Positions 34,612 through 44,934 of a stretch of DNA of 64,000 nt are shown here, piece by piece. Source of the stretch: Cherax quadricarinatus (Eukaryota > Arthropoda > Malacostraca > Decapoda > Parastacidae). The stretch spans positions 24,852,890 through 24,916,889 of the forward strand of contig NC_091352.1 in NCBI RefSeq assembly GCF_038502225.1, given 5' to 3'. Each line of letters starts with the position of its first letter. The stretch's first letter is position 1. Below the pieces are notes generated by a model, which made no database searches, had not been told where the DNA came from, and saw only the letters and a program-made list of their open reading frames with translations. Both the position numbers and the translations under genes were made by a program.

Positions 34612-35213
34612 TTATTCCCAGCTAATGCTAAAAGTGATGAATTTTTGATCACTTGCGCCAAGCTCTTTAGTGATCTCCAGATTATTTACGAGTGTTTCCT
34701 TATTTGACAAGACTATGTCTAGCAAATTATTACCCCTGGTAGGCTCTGTTACACACTGCTTCAAAAAACAGTCCTGAACTGTTTCCATAAAGTCACTGGA
34801 CTCTAGATTACCGGTCAAAGAATTCCAGTCAATTTGACTAAAGCTAAAATCCCTTACTATCAGTACGTTATTGTGTCCAGAAGCCCTAACAATTTCGTCC
34901 CAAAGAAGTTTCCTCTATCGTGATCCAAGCCTGAAGGTCGGCATATTACACCTAGAATTTGTTTTTCTTGACCTACAAACTCTACCCAAACAGATTCCGT
35001 TACTATTCCATCTATTTTTATACCTGTTTTTATGCAACAATTAATATTTACTCGAACATATAATTCAACTCCTCCCCCCTTCCCATTACATCTATCCACA
35101 TGGAACAACTTAAACCCTTGAATATTACACTCAGCAATCATATCCCGACTCTTTAAATCATAACACGTTTCAGTTTCTGCAATGACATCAAAGTTCCCAA
35201 AACATGCTACCAA
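34612..35213 (-). pseudogene. LINE D endonuclease (apurinic type), frameshifted
   Basis: 34860-35213 carries DVIAETETCYD near residues 9-19 (the glutamate of the ETE box binds metal), KGGGVELYVRVNINCCIK near 45-62 and LGVICRPSGLDHD. 34612-34818 carries the end: NNLLDIVLSNKE and ELGASDQKFI. The terminal catalytic histidine of the SDH motif is replaced (SDQ). The two pieces are in different frames. The domain nicks target DNA in active elements; this copy should not. Confidence 0.75.
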
Positions 35214-35214
35214 A

Positions 35215-35935
35215 GGTATGAGAAGGCTTACTCAGCCCAGTAAGATCTTAAGTAGGTCTTACTAAGGCTGGCTTCTCCTTAGGAATATTAATGAATAGAA
35301 AAAGAATAATAACATACAAATATAAACACTTTATTGTTATAATTGAAAATATAAATAATTTAAATATGAACTTTTATCCTACGTAAAAGAGAAATGAAAA
35401 ATGAAATATAAAAATATTTGAATTCAACGCTAATATGTACAGTTAGACTGGGGTGTCTGGTTGATGTTAACACCGCGCCTTGTAGAAATTGTAGCCGTTG
35501 CTGAGGATGTGGGGGGGTCACAGCTGTTGACTGACAACCCAACGACTAGTTCGTCACAGTGTCTCTAGTCTTGAATAATCCTTCAAGATGATAGGAACGC
35601 AAGTCCTTCATCACTGCAAAGATGAGGGGTAGTTGCCTGGGGTTGGCTACACTCATCAGGTACGTAGATAAAAAGGTGACATCCCAGAACTCATGTGAAG
35701 TTCGTCTCCTTCAGCACTGTTTCTGTAGTTGCCAGATGACCCAAGCTGACATTCCAAGAGTTGTGCTGGGAGCTGTGAGTCAATTGACTATCCATTTGGT
35801 TGGAGCCCCAAACGTCACCTTTCCAGGTGGAGAAAAGGGGGGGATAGCGGGAGTTAGACACTGACCCTACCTTAACAAGCAGACTGGCAATCAAACTATC
35901 GTCACCATACACTCGCTCGCTACTCCTATCTGTTG
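35215..35935. other. Unidentified insertion of about 720 bp in the LINE D endonuclease
   Basis: The endonuclease breaks after MVACFGNFDVI (minus strand, 35213) and resumes upstream at about 35940 with NSRSARNKINKLRC, its expected neighbour. The insert is AT-rich at 35280-35420, with caataaagtg (minus strand, about 35325-35334) as a possible polyadenylation signal, and has no domain I recognise. Ends are not exact; no clear target duplication or terminal inverted repeat seen. Confidence 0.55.
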
Positions 35936-36183
35936 AACTTTTCCCTTACAACGTAGTTTATTAATCTTATTTCTTGCACTTCGACTGTTAGCATAAAATA
36001 CCATCATATGTTTTTACTTCTGAACATTTTTACTATTCATATTTGCTTTTACACAATTTCTGAAATTACCATTAACCAGCATTGCTCCATGATTGTTATT
36101 ATTAAGTTTCATAACATCAAAGCCTAAGTCAATATATCCATACTCATTATTTTTCATTTCTAAACCCATACCTCTAACTAATC

Positions 36184-37088
36184 CTAGTTTAAAGTCCTAA
36201 CAACCCCCTCAACTGTGCTAGCAAGAAAACTCACACCTGCCCTGGATAAGTGAACCCCATTCCTGGCATACATGTCATTTCTGCCATAGAAGTTGTCCCA
36301 GTTGTCAATGAATGTTACTGCATTATCCTTACAGTGTTTGTCCAGCCAACAATTAATACCAATTGCTCTGGACAACCATTCATTCCCAACACCCCTTCTT
36401 GGCAAAATGCCACATATAACAGAGTGCCCCCCCTTCTTCCTAATTATGTCCATTGCTGTCCTGAACCTTCTAACTAAATCCTGACTTCTATGCTTGCCTA
36501 CATCATTGCTTCCAGCACTGAGGCAGATAATAGGATTGGTCTCATTACCGTTCATGATGTTGTCAAGCCGGCTAACAATATCCTCCATCCCAGCCCCAGG
36601 GAAGCAAACCCTCAGTCTCCTACTCCTGTCCTTCAAGCAGAACGCCCTATCCATATATCTAACCTGGCTATCCCCAACAACAACAATATTTTTACCTTCC
36701 AAACCATACCACGGGCGGGATTTGAACCCACGGTCAGAGAGTCTCAAAAGTCGATTTCATGAGTCATATTTTTACCTTCCTTTTTGTCGTTCGTCGTGAC
36801 ATTCCCAGTAGTCGACTCACATTCGTCGGGTAGCACGGGGAATGCATTAGATGTTTCCACAGCAGTCTCTTTCATCTGCATCATTTCTACCTTTCCATTC
36901 GTCTTCTTGATCGTCAACTTTGTTCCATGCTGTCCAGCCACTGTCCAGGTTCCCTTCTTGACCGGAGGACTCACAACAGGAGGACTTCTACGAATCCTTA
37001 TGTTTTCCTCGGTCAATTGCCATATCTCCATCTTCACTACCCTCAATCCCTCCTTAAGCTGCTGGTAAAGCTGCTCGATGGAGGGCAT
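36184..37088 (-). pseudogene. LINE D ORF1: CR1-type SGNH esterase, split by a SINE
   Basis: N-terminal part (36781-37088) begins MPSIEQLYQQLKEG, a short coiled-coil-like helix, followed by a charged linker. The C-terminal part (36184-36700) has the esterase: VVVGDSQVRYMD (block I, serine in GDS), LSAGSNDVGKH (block III, asparagine) and YARNGVHLSRAG (block V, histidine). All the visible catalytic residues are present. CR1 ORF1 proteins are known to carry this domain, acting with RNA and membranes or lipids. A 65-bp SINE and its 15-bp duplication interrupt it at 36701-36780. Removing 80 bp leaves 825 bp, in frame, so the earlier protein would be about 274 residues. Confidence 0.85.
36701..36765. 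mobile_element. Minimal S2 SINE (65 bp) inside LINE D ORF1
   Basis: Starts aaaccataccacgggcggga with an inverted head containing tttgaaccca, and ends gatttcatgagtc, the S2 tail. Flanked by a 15-bp target duplication, atatttttaccttcc, at 36686-36700 and 36766-36780. The head is opposite in strand to the tail, as in the other S2 copies. Confidence 0.85.
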
Positions 37089-37127
37089 CTTGGTTCAATC
37101 CTCGGAGAGTACACTAGACACGTCCTC

Positions 37128-37195
37128 ACTGAGCTAAGTACAGGTACCACTGAGCTAAGTACAGGTCACAACTGAGCTAAGTACAAGTCACCACT
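37128..37195. repeat. Short tandem repeat in LINE D leader
   Basis: Three copies of actgagctaagtaca at intervals of about 25 bp, in the 5' leader of LINE D. CR1 5' leaders sometimes repeat; function unknown. Confidence 0.7.
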
Positions 37196-38026
37196 GTAAG
37201 TAAAGTTCACAAATTGATTAAATGAGCAATGTTTCCGTCAAAGGATCTTGATCATTACTGAGGGATCTTGATCAACTACACTCTCCAGAACATAACATCA
37301 TCTGAGATCACATATTCCTAGGATGATGTATGTCTGGAACATGATCGTACACCACATCGAAATAAAGTCAGATGCCCAAATGATATCGCTGGCCCATAAA
37401 TGGCTCCAACTTCATCCTGTTCTATATCTGTGTATTTAAAAAAAAAAAGTTTCAAGTTAGCTGATGTAACTCTGAGCTTGCAAATACAGTTAGAACTCTT
37501 AACCTAGCCTTGCAAAACTGTTTAAAGAAAGAGAGAGAGGGAGACGCAGAGAGAGTTCAAAACACCTTAAAGAAAATTCTAATGGAACCCCTTTGGCCAC
37601 CATAGAGGGAACAGAGCCTTTACCCAGCACTGAAACAAGCCTTGGATCTGTCACCTCTCCTCCATCACCTGATAGTCGATCAGCCATCACTGCTCTAACA
37701 CCTGCTGGTACACCTGGTAACAGTACTCCATTTCTCCACTTGAGATGGGTGCTACTAATAATCAGGTGACTAACACTGCACCTGAGCAAGTGCTGGGCCA
37801 AAGCACAAACAGGTATATATCTGGTAGAGCTGGATGAGGACGTGGAAGAGACAGAAGTATACACCCACAGCAGTGTTACCTTCTATCAACGCTATCACAG
37901 TAAAACTCCTACTCTCAACCTCTCCAGGGACAGAGGCTTTTTAGGGCCAGAAGGGGAAAAAGACTGGCAAGAAATGACAATAGTCCTACATCACCTGAAA
38001 ACACTTCTGGAGCAGAGTCACGGACA

Positions 38027-38899
38027 TTGGCCTCTACCCCAGAACAACAGATATTAGAGCCAGCAGATAAAACCCCCCTAAATTCCACCAATACGACATT
38101 TGTCTTTGCAAACACACAGGGTCTAAAGCCGTCAAAAAACAACAAAATTCCCTACATCAAGGGACTGCTCATGGAGTCAAATGCAATGTTTGCAGCATTC
38201 ACAGAGACCCACATAAAGGATCATTATGACAACGAAATATGGATCCAAGGTTATAACGTATTCCGATGCGACAGACTAAACAGGCAACAGGAAAGGTGGG
38301 GTTGGCCTGTTTATCACAGAGCCATTCATTTGCACAGAACTACTAAACACTTAAAATGATGTTTTGGCGGTAAAGATCGAAAACCAAAACCTTGTCATTG
38401 TAGTAGTATACAAGACTCTAGATACAACTTCCCAGTAATTCCAGGAGCAGCTTGAGAAAATGGCCACTGTCTGGAAAGTCTCCCAACTTCTGCCCCAAAC
38501 ATGTTACTGCTAGAAGATTTCAACCTGAGACACCTGAAATGGAGGAGTATAGCAAACAATGTTTTAGCAGAGATCACCCCGGGAGGCAGCTCAGATAAAA
38601 ATTCACACACACACGAACTATTAAATCTCTGCAACAAATTCGCCTTAAACCAGCAAATAGTAGAGCCTACAAGACTAGAAAATACGCTGGACCTCATCTT
38701 CACTAACAATGATGATCTGATACATAATATAACTGTATCAAAGACAAATCACTCAGATCACAACATAACTAAGGTACAGATATGTATGCACAGGGCTCCG
38801 GACCAGCAAAATGTGAGCAGTCATAAAGGTGTCTTCACGAAATTCAATTTCAATAACAAAAACATACAATGGGATCAAGTAAACCATGTCCTAAATTAA
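38027..38899 (+). pseudogene. LINE A endonuclease, frameshifted
   Basis: 38027-38359 holds FANTQGLKPSKNNKIPYIKG near residues 27-46 (asparagine box) and AAFTETHIKDHY near 56-67 (catalytic glutamate in ETH). After a frameshift, 38501-38899 holds DFNLRHLKW, EPTRLENTLDLIFTNND, and NHSDHNITKV with the terminal SDH. The D of the usual GDFN box has become EDFN. This is an apurinic-type endonuclease belonging to the polyprotein at 39277-40888. Confidence 0.78.
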
Positions 38900-39276
38900 A
38901 CAACCTGGGAAGATATCCTAAACAACACAGACCCGAACATCTGCCTTGAAAAAATGAATTCTGTGGTTCTTGAGATCTGCTCAAGACACATTCCATTAAG
39001 AAAAAGTAAGAGAAGATGTAAACGAGAAAGAGAGAGACGTTCCCTATACAGACGAAGGCAAAAAGTCACAGAGCTGCTGAGTGGGGTCAATATAACTGAA
39101 ATACGAAGGGAAGCACTAGTCAATGAAATTCAAATATCGAACTTAAGCTGAAGGAATCTTGTAGGAGACAAGAATCGCAGGAACAGCTAAAAGCCATAAA
39201 GGAAATTAAAAAAAAACACTTCTTCTCTTATGCCACATCTAAGGGAAAAACAACATCCAGTATTGGGCCCCTGTAT

Positions 39277-41040
39277 ATGTGGGATGGAACATACACAGAT
39301 GATAGCCAAGAAATGAGTGAGATACTGAAGTCCCAATATGACTCAGTGTTCAGCGATCCACTGCCCAGACTAAGGGTCGGCAATCCAAATGAATTCTTTA
39401 TGAACGAAACCCAAAATTTGGTCATTCCAAAACTCTCGGATATTATTATAACTCCACAAGATTTTGAAGAGGCAATTAATGACATGTCCATGCACTCTGC
39501 CCCAGGCCCAGACTCGTGAAATTCCGTGTTCATAAAGAACTGCAAAAAGTCCCTATCGCGTGCCTTCATCATTTTATGGAGAGGAAGCATGGACACAGGG
39601 GTCATCCCACACACACTAAAAACAACAGAGATAGCCACACTCCATAAAGGTGGCAGTAAAGCAATTGCAAAGGACTACAGACCGATAGCACTAATATCCC
39701 ATATCATAAAAATCTTTGAGAGGGTTCTGAGAAGCAAGATAGCGAGCCACCTAGATACCCATCAGTTATACAACCCAGGACAACACGGGTTTAGAGCAGG
39801 TCGCTCCTGCGTGTCCCAGCTACTGGACCACTATGACAAGGTCTTGGATGCTGTAGAGGATATATGAAATACAGATGTAGTGTACACAGACTTTGCAAAA
39901 GCTTTCGACAAGTGTGACCATGGTGTAATAGCACACAAAATGCGGGATAAAGGAATAACGGGAAGCGTTGATAGATGGATCTACAACTTCTTGACAAATA
40001 GAACACAAAGAGTAATAGTAAACAGAGTAAAGTCCCAGACAGCCACGGTAAGAAGCTCTGTTCCACAAGGCACAGTACTCGCTCCCAGTCTATTCTTCAT
40101 CCTCATTTCCGACATAGAGATGTAGGCCATAGCTCCGTGTCTTCCTTAGCGGATGACACATCGATCACCATGGCAGTGACCTCCATCGAAGACACTGTGA
40201 GACTCCAAGCGGACATCAACCAAATCTTCGAATGGGCCACTGAAAACAATATGAAGTTCAACGAGGAGAATTTTCAACTACCCAGATATGGAAAACTTGA
40301 AAAAATAAAAATTGTGTCAGTGTATACCACAAATTCTAACCATACAATACAGTGGAAAAGTAATGTGAAGGACCTTCAAATACCACAACAATGTATCTAC
40401 CTCATCCACTAGGAAAAATGATAGGATGGATAATGAGAACCTTCAAAACTAGGGATGCCAAGCTCATGATGATTCTCTTCAAATCACTTGTGCTCTCTAC
40501 GCTGGAATACTGCTGTACACTAACGGCTCCCTTCAAGGATGGCGACATTGCAGACCTGGAGAGTGTACAAAGAACTTTCACGGCACACATAAGTACGATA
40601 AGGCACCTAAACTACTGGGAACGGTTGAAGGTCCTTGATCTGTATTCCCTCGAATGTAGGCGAGAGAGATGCATGATAATATACACTTGGAAGGTCCTGG
40701 AGGGATTGGTACAGAACCTGCACACGAAAATCACTCCATATGAAAGCAAAAGACTCGGCAGGAGATGCAACATTCCCCCGATGAAAAGGAGGGGGTGTCA
40801 CGAGTACACTGAGAGACAACACAAAAAGTGTCCGGGGCCCAAGACTGTTCAATTGCCTTCCAGCATACATAAGGGGGATTACCAATAAACCCATGGACGT
40901 CTTCAAGAAAGCACTGGACAGGCACCTAAAGTCAGTACCTGACCAACTGGGCTGTGGTTCGTACGTCAGCTTGCGTGCGGCCAGCAGTAACAGCCTGGTT
41001 AATCAGACCCTGATCCACCATGAGGCCTGGTCTCAGACCG
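39277..41040 (+). pseudogene. LINE A reverse transcriptase, several frames
   Basis: 39277-39519: SAPGPDS, followed by a stop. 39526-39867: FIKNCKKSLSRAF, KDYRPIALISHIIKIFERVL, QHGFRAGRSC. 39880-40125: VYTDFAKAFDKCDHG (motif A with the first catalytic aspartate) and SSVPQGTVLAPSLF. 40137-40412: LADDTSITM, where FADD has become LADD but both aspartates remain. 40391-40888: FKSLVLSTLEYCC and LESVQRTFTAHI, the CR1/Jockey thumb. At least four lesions separate these. Confidence 0.8.
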
Positions 41041-41319
41041 GGCCGCGGGAGCGTTTACCCATGAAACCCTCTCCAGGTAAACTCCATTTAAGTACATAAT
41101 CAGAACCTACAGAGCAGCAGAACCTACAGAGAAATAAGCTGCTGAATCAACAAGGAAACACAAGAGGAACAAGAAGTGGGAGATCACCCTCCTAGACACC
41201 TAAACAATGCTCCTGCAGTTACTGGAGGGGACACACCACTGACAACTGCTCCAAAGACATCAGTAACGATTACTGTTACAAGAGGGGACATCAAGAAGAA
41301 CATTTTTTAGCAAAAAAGA

Positions 41320-41945
41320 ACTTGATGAACAAAATCAGTCTGGTGAACACTCAACGTCTTGACATAATCGCCGATGTTGAGACACTTTTGGACGACAGGG
41401 CTCCAGAAAATTTTGCTAGAATTTCTAGCAACAACTCATTGATGAGTCAAGACAGGCAAGGACAAGGGCAAGGTGTTGCCGTGTGCTTTTCTAAAAGTGT
41501 ACATGCCTGGTTCATTGATATTGTCATTCCTAGTCACCTTGAAATATTCTTCAAACTATGCATAAACACTAGTACCTCTGTACTAGTGTGTACAATGTCT
41601 AAATATTAGAATTATTGGTGAGCTCCGTCAACATCTTATTCAGAGGGATTTTGAAGAACTCCTTACATTGTTTGACATAAACTTTGTACACTTCCCTACC
41701 CACATCTTCGGCTCCTATCTCGACCCAGTAGTGAGTGATCTATCTGAAGGCAGTCACTTGCCAACCCTTTGGGTATGTTGGACTTGCTGACCATAAGGCT
41801 GACTTTACGACACTAAACAGTCCAAAAGAACGATATGAAGATTCTACACGCACAACCTAGCTGTGGGGAAGGGAAAAATGGAAAGCCCTTTGCTCTAAGC
41901 TTGCCTCCTCCTGTTGGAATGCTCTTCTCCGAGGTGATGTTGATA
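41320..41945 (+). pseudogene. LINE E endonuclease region, degenerate
   Basis: Plus-strand fragments: SLVNTQRLDIIADVETLLDD, GQGVAVCFSKSVHAWFIDIV, then in another frame GELRQHLIQRDFEELLTLFD, FPTHIFGSYLDPVVSDLSEG and, near the end, LLRGDVD. These are the middle and end of an apurinic-type LINE endonuclease and the start of the linker. LINE B copy 2 is inserted at 41946; the linker resumes beyond 43985. The LINE clade is not clear to me. Confidence 0.65.
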
Positions 41946-42118
41946 CATAAGAACATAAGAACATAAGAAAGAAGGAACACGGCAGCAGGCCTACTGACCC
42001 ATGCGGAGCAGGTCCATGTCCCCCCCGGATTATCCCAATGATCCACCCAGTTTGGTTATCTCCACTCAAGGATGGAGCACTGTACCAGATCCAGCAGCAC
42101 AAGCTAGTCAGGTCCAAC

Positions 42119-43841
42119 TTACATCCACCCACACCCACTCATGTATTTATCTAACCTATTTTTAAAACTACACAACGTTTTAGCTTGAATAACTGTACTC
42201 GGGAGTTTGTTCCACTCATCCACAACTCTATTACCAAACCAGTGTTTTCCTATATCCTTCCTGAATCTGATTTTTTCCAGCTTGAAACCATTGCTGCGAG
42301 CCATGTTTTGGCTGGAAATTTTCAGCACGCTATTTACATCCCCTTTATTTATTCCTGTTTTCCATTTATACACCTCGATCATATCCCCCCTAATTTTACG
42401 CCTTTCGAGAGAGTGCAGATTCAGGGCCCTCAGTCTATCCTCATAGGGAAGATTTCTGATACATGGGATCATCTTTGTCATCCTCCTCTGTACGTTTTCC
42501 AGAGCATTTATATCCATTCTGTAATACGGTGACCAGAACTGAGCAGCATAGTCTAAATGAGGCCTAACCAAGGATATATAGAGTTGAAGAACAACCTGAG
42601 GACTTCTATTATTTATACTTCTAGATATGAAGCCAAGAATTCTGTTAGCTTTATTGCGAACACTAATGCACTATTGTCTTGGTTTTAGATTGCTGCTAAC
42701 CAGAACTCCTAAATCCTTTTCGCAATCAGTAGTATTAAGATCTACATTATTTAGTTTATATGTGGCATGGTTATTTAACTGTCCAACATTTAGAACTTTG
42801 CATTTGTCTATATTAAACTGCATCTGCCACTTCTCCGACCATTGCATCAGTCTATTCAAATCATTCTGGGGTGCTCTAATGTCCTCATTAGAATGAATTG
42901 GACGATCTATTTTGGTGTCATCAGTAAATTTGCTTATGTCGTTATTTATTCCCTCATCTTTGTCGTTTATGTAAATTGTGAACAACAACTGGCCCAACAC
43001 TAACCCCTGTGGAACACCGCTTGCGACGTGCCCCCATTCTGATGTCTCCCCATTTATGAAAACTCTCTGTTGTCTATTTGTCAGCCATGCCTCAAACCAG
43101 GAAAAAAAATTCTCCTCCTATTCCGTGCCTCTGATGTGGAACTCTATGGAAAGTCTTACTGAAGTCTATATACACAATATCCTATTCATTACCATGATCT
43201 ACCTCCTCAAACACCTTAGTGAAAAATGTTAGTAAATTCGTAAGACAGGAACGCCCCTTTGTAAAACCGAGTTGAGATTTATTAATCAATCTGTGCCTGT
43301 CAAGATGGCTACAAATGGCTTCGGCAATTATTGATTTCATAAATTTTCCCAGTATGGAGGTAAGGTTTATTGGTCTATAGATGGAAGCCAAGGATCTGTC
43401 ACCTGCCTTGTAAATAGGTATTACATTTGCCATTTTCCACTTATCAGGCACTATGCCAGTTTGTAGTGATATGCTAAAAAGATTAGCCAAAGGTATGCTA
43501 AGTTCCTCTTTACATCCCTTTAACACCCTTGCAAACAGTTCATCAGGGCCTGGGGATTTGTTAGGTTTTAGTTTCTCTATTTGTCCGAGGACCATGTCAC
43601 TAGTTACTGCAATCGTACATAGTTTATTATCCTGTTCTACGTAATCTATTATTTAAGGAATATCGCTAGTATTTTCCTGGGTGAAAACTGAGAGGAAGTA
43701 GGTATTGAGAATTTCACACATATCTTTATCACTGCCAGTGATCTGACCAGAGTGGGCCAATCTTGTCCCTAATCTTACTTCTGTATTCCTGAAAGAACCC
43801 TTTTGGGTTAGTCTTTGAATCCCTTGCGACCTTAGCCTCAT
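42119..43841 (-). pseudogene. LINE B copy 2 RT, several frames
   Basis: 43653-43841: NTYFLSVFTQENTSDIP, the linker. 43182-43595: KLKPNKSPGPDELFARVLKG, MANVIPIYKAGDRSL, PINLTSILGKFMKSII and QLGFTKGRSC, the RT fingers. 42671-43000: LGQLLFTIYINDKDEG and FTDDTKI, in which the FADD box has become FTDD (both aspartates kept). 42119-42571: YYRMDINALENVQRRMTKMI, LHSLERRKIRGDMIEVY and GNRVVDEWNKLPSTVI, the C-terminal part. Frameshifts lie near 43150 and 42650. Confidence 0.8.
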
Positions 43842-43923
43842 AATCCCTTTTTGCTTTTCTTATTCCTTTCTTTATTTCTCTCTTTAATTGAATATATTGA
43901 TTTCTTAACTGCCCATCCCCTCC

Positions 43924-43984
43924 TTTGCTAGTAGGGAAATTAAATCTAACAAAAATGATTAGATTTAATTTCCCTACTAGCAAA
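43924..43984. repeat. 26-bp perfect hairpin at the 5' end of LINE B copy 2
   Basis: 43924-43949 and 43959-43984 are exact reverse complements (tttgctagtagggaaattaa and onward), loop 9 nt. The left arm is LINE coding sequence (NFPTSKGG); the right arm is the same bases turned around, directly at the junction with LINE E. Confidence 0.85.
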
Positions 43985-44745
43985 AAAAGTTGTCCGGGCA
44001 GCTAGAACTATGCTCTGAAAAACGTCATGTTGGCACCCAAGATCACTTACCTGACCCATAGTCAAAGCATCCCAATTTGATAGCCAAGCTAATTCCTTCA
44101 CTGAACACATCCCACGATCTCCAACACAAATACATTCCTCACTGGCAGTACATGTCGAAGTCTTTAGATCATCTTTGTTTCTATTTTCGTTGTCGAAAGG
44201 CCTTTACTACTAAGGCCAAGGCATGGAGAAGGATAAAGAGGCATCCCACTGTTTGTAACAAGAACCTACACAGGCAAAATGGAAGGAGTATAAGAGTGGG
44301 CCAACTCTAGATGGGAGGCAGACACACACACACACACACACACACAAAAACTACTATCAGGTAGCTTGAGCCAAATAACCAGGTGGTCCTTGGTCAAAGA
44401 CCGACGAAGTTATTCTCCTGATAAAATTATTCAACCTCAAATCTGGTAGGATGGGACCATCTCAACTAGGAGTCAGAAGCAACTTGACCTCTTTGCTGAA
44501 GACTTCCCAGCCAAGATGCAAGTTTCTGATAACGTAAGGGAACATTGTTAGTTGCTAACTAGATGTGCAGACCAGCTAGCATTATCTCTAACTTGCATCG
44601 ATCAGCACTACCTAACAGTGTAAATGGCCTTCTCTTTAGAAAGCGGCCTATGTAGTTCCTGTTCACGAAAAAAGAACAGTACGGAAACCGGCAACTACAA
44701 ACCAGTATCACTCCTGTCCATCACTGAAGAGGATCCCAGAAGGAG
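43985..44745 (+). pseudogene. LINE E, continuation (linker and start of RT)
   Basis: 44180-44290: FRCRKAFTTKAKAWRRIKRH and TVCNKNLHRQ, a basic linker seen before the RT in several LINE clades. Near 44690, NYKPVSLLSIT corresponds to the RT motif usually reading NYRPVSLL. Stops interrupt throughout. A (CA)n tract lies at 44312-44345. Confidence 0.6.
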
Positions 44746-44809
44746 ATCGAAATAAAACGATCAACTAACCATCTGAGTTTCTGTCTCCATTCTGGATATT
44801 ATTGACCAT

Positions 44810-44933
<124 letters not shown>

Positions 44934-44934
44934 C

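Larger units (their letters stand above)
33701..37490 (-). mobile_element. LINE D (CR1 clade), 5' portion with esterase ORF1 and endonuclease
   Basis: Minus strand, 5' to 3': leader with three copies of ctgagctaagtaca (37490-37090); ORF1 with an SGNH esterase domain (37088-36184, split by a 65-bp SINE); spacer; endonuclease start near 36010 (ANSRSARNKINKLR); an inserted block (about 35215-35935); endonuclease rest (35213-34612); linker (34526-34236); RT start (34171-33701), cut by the gap. ORF1 with an esterase followed by endonuclease plus RT is the known CR1 layout. Frameshifts make it defective. Confidence 0.82.
37490..41100 (+). mobile_element. LINE A copy 2, near-full-length, decayed
   Basis: Plus strand: ORF1-like serine-, threonine- and proline-rich sequence (about 37563-37760, PLATIEGTEPLPSTETSLGS); endonuclease (38027-38899); linker (38954-39276); RT (39277-40888); C-terminal part to about 41040; 3' end tctccaggtaaactcc at about 41070. 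It aligns with LINE A copy 1 (20646-22612, opposite strand) over the RT. Numerous stops and frameshifts, including a stop right after APGPDS at 39517. Confidence 0.85.
41946..43984 (-). mobile_element. LINE B copy 2 (CR1), 5'-truncated, nested in LINE E
   Basis: The minus-strand 3' end at 41947-41969 consists of about three 8-bp units (ataagaac on the plus strand), the terminal repeat that marks CR1 elements. The body matches LINE B copy 1, with an uninterrupted element P target at 42216-42240. The 5' end carries a 26-bp inverted duplication (43924-43984). LINE E sequence continues on both sides, so this copy arrived later. Confidence 0.85.

Noticed and set aside
36184..36747. Host SGNH esterase gene
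   Set aside because: It lies upstream of a LINE endonuclease and RT on the same strand, as in CR1 ORF1, and its first about 20 residues come from an inserted SINE.
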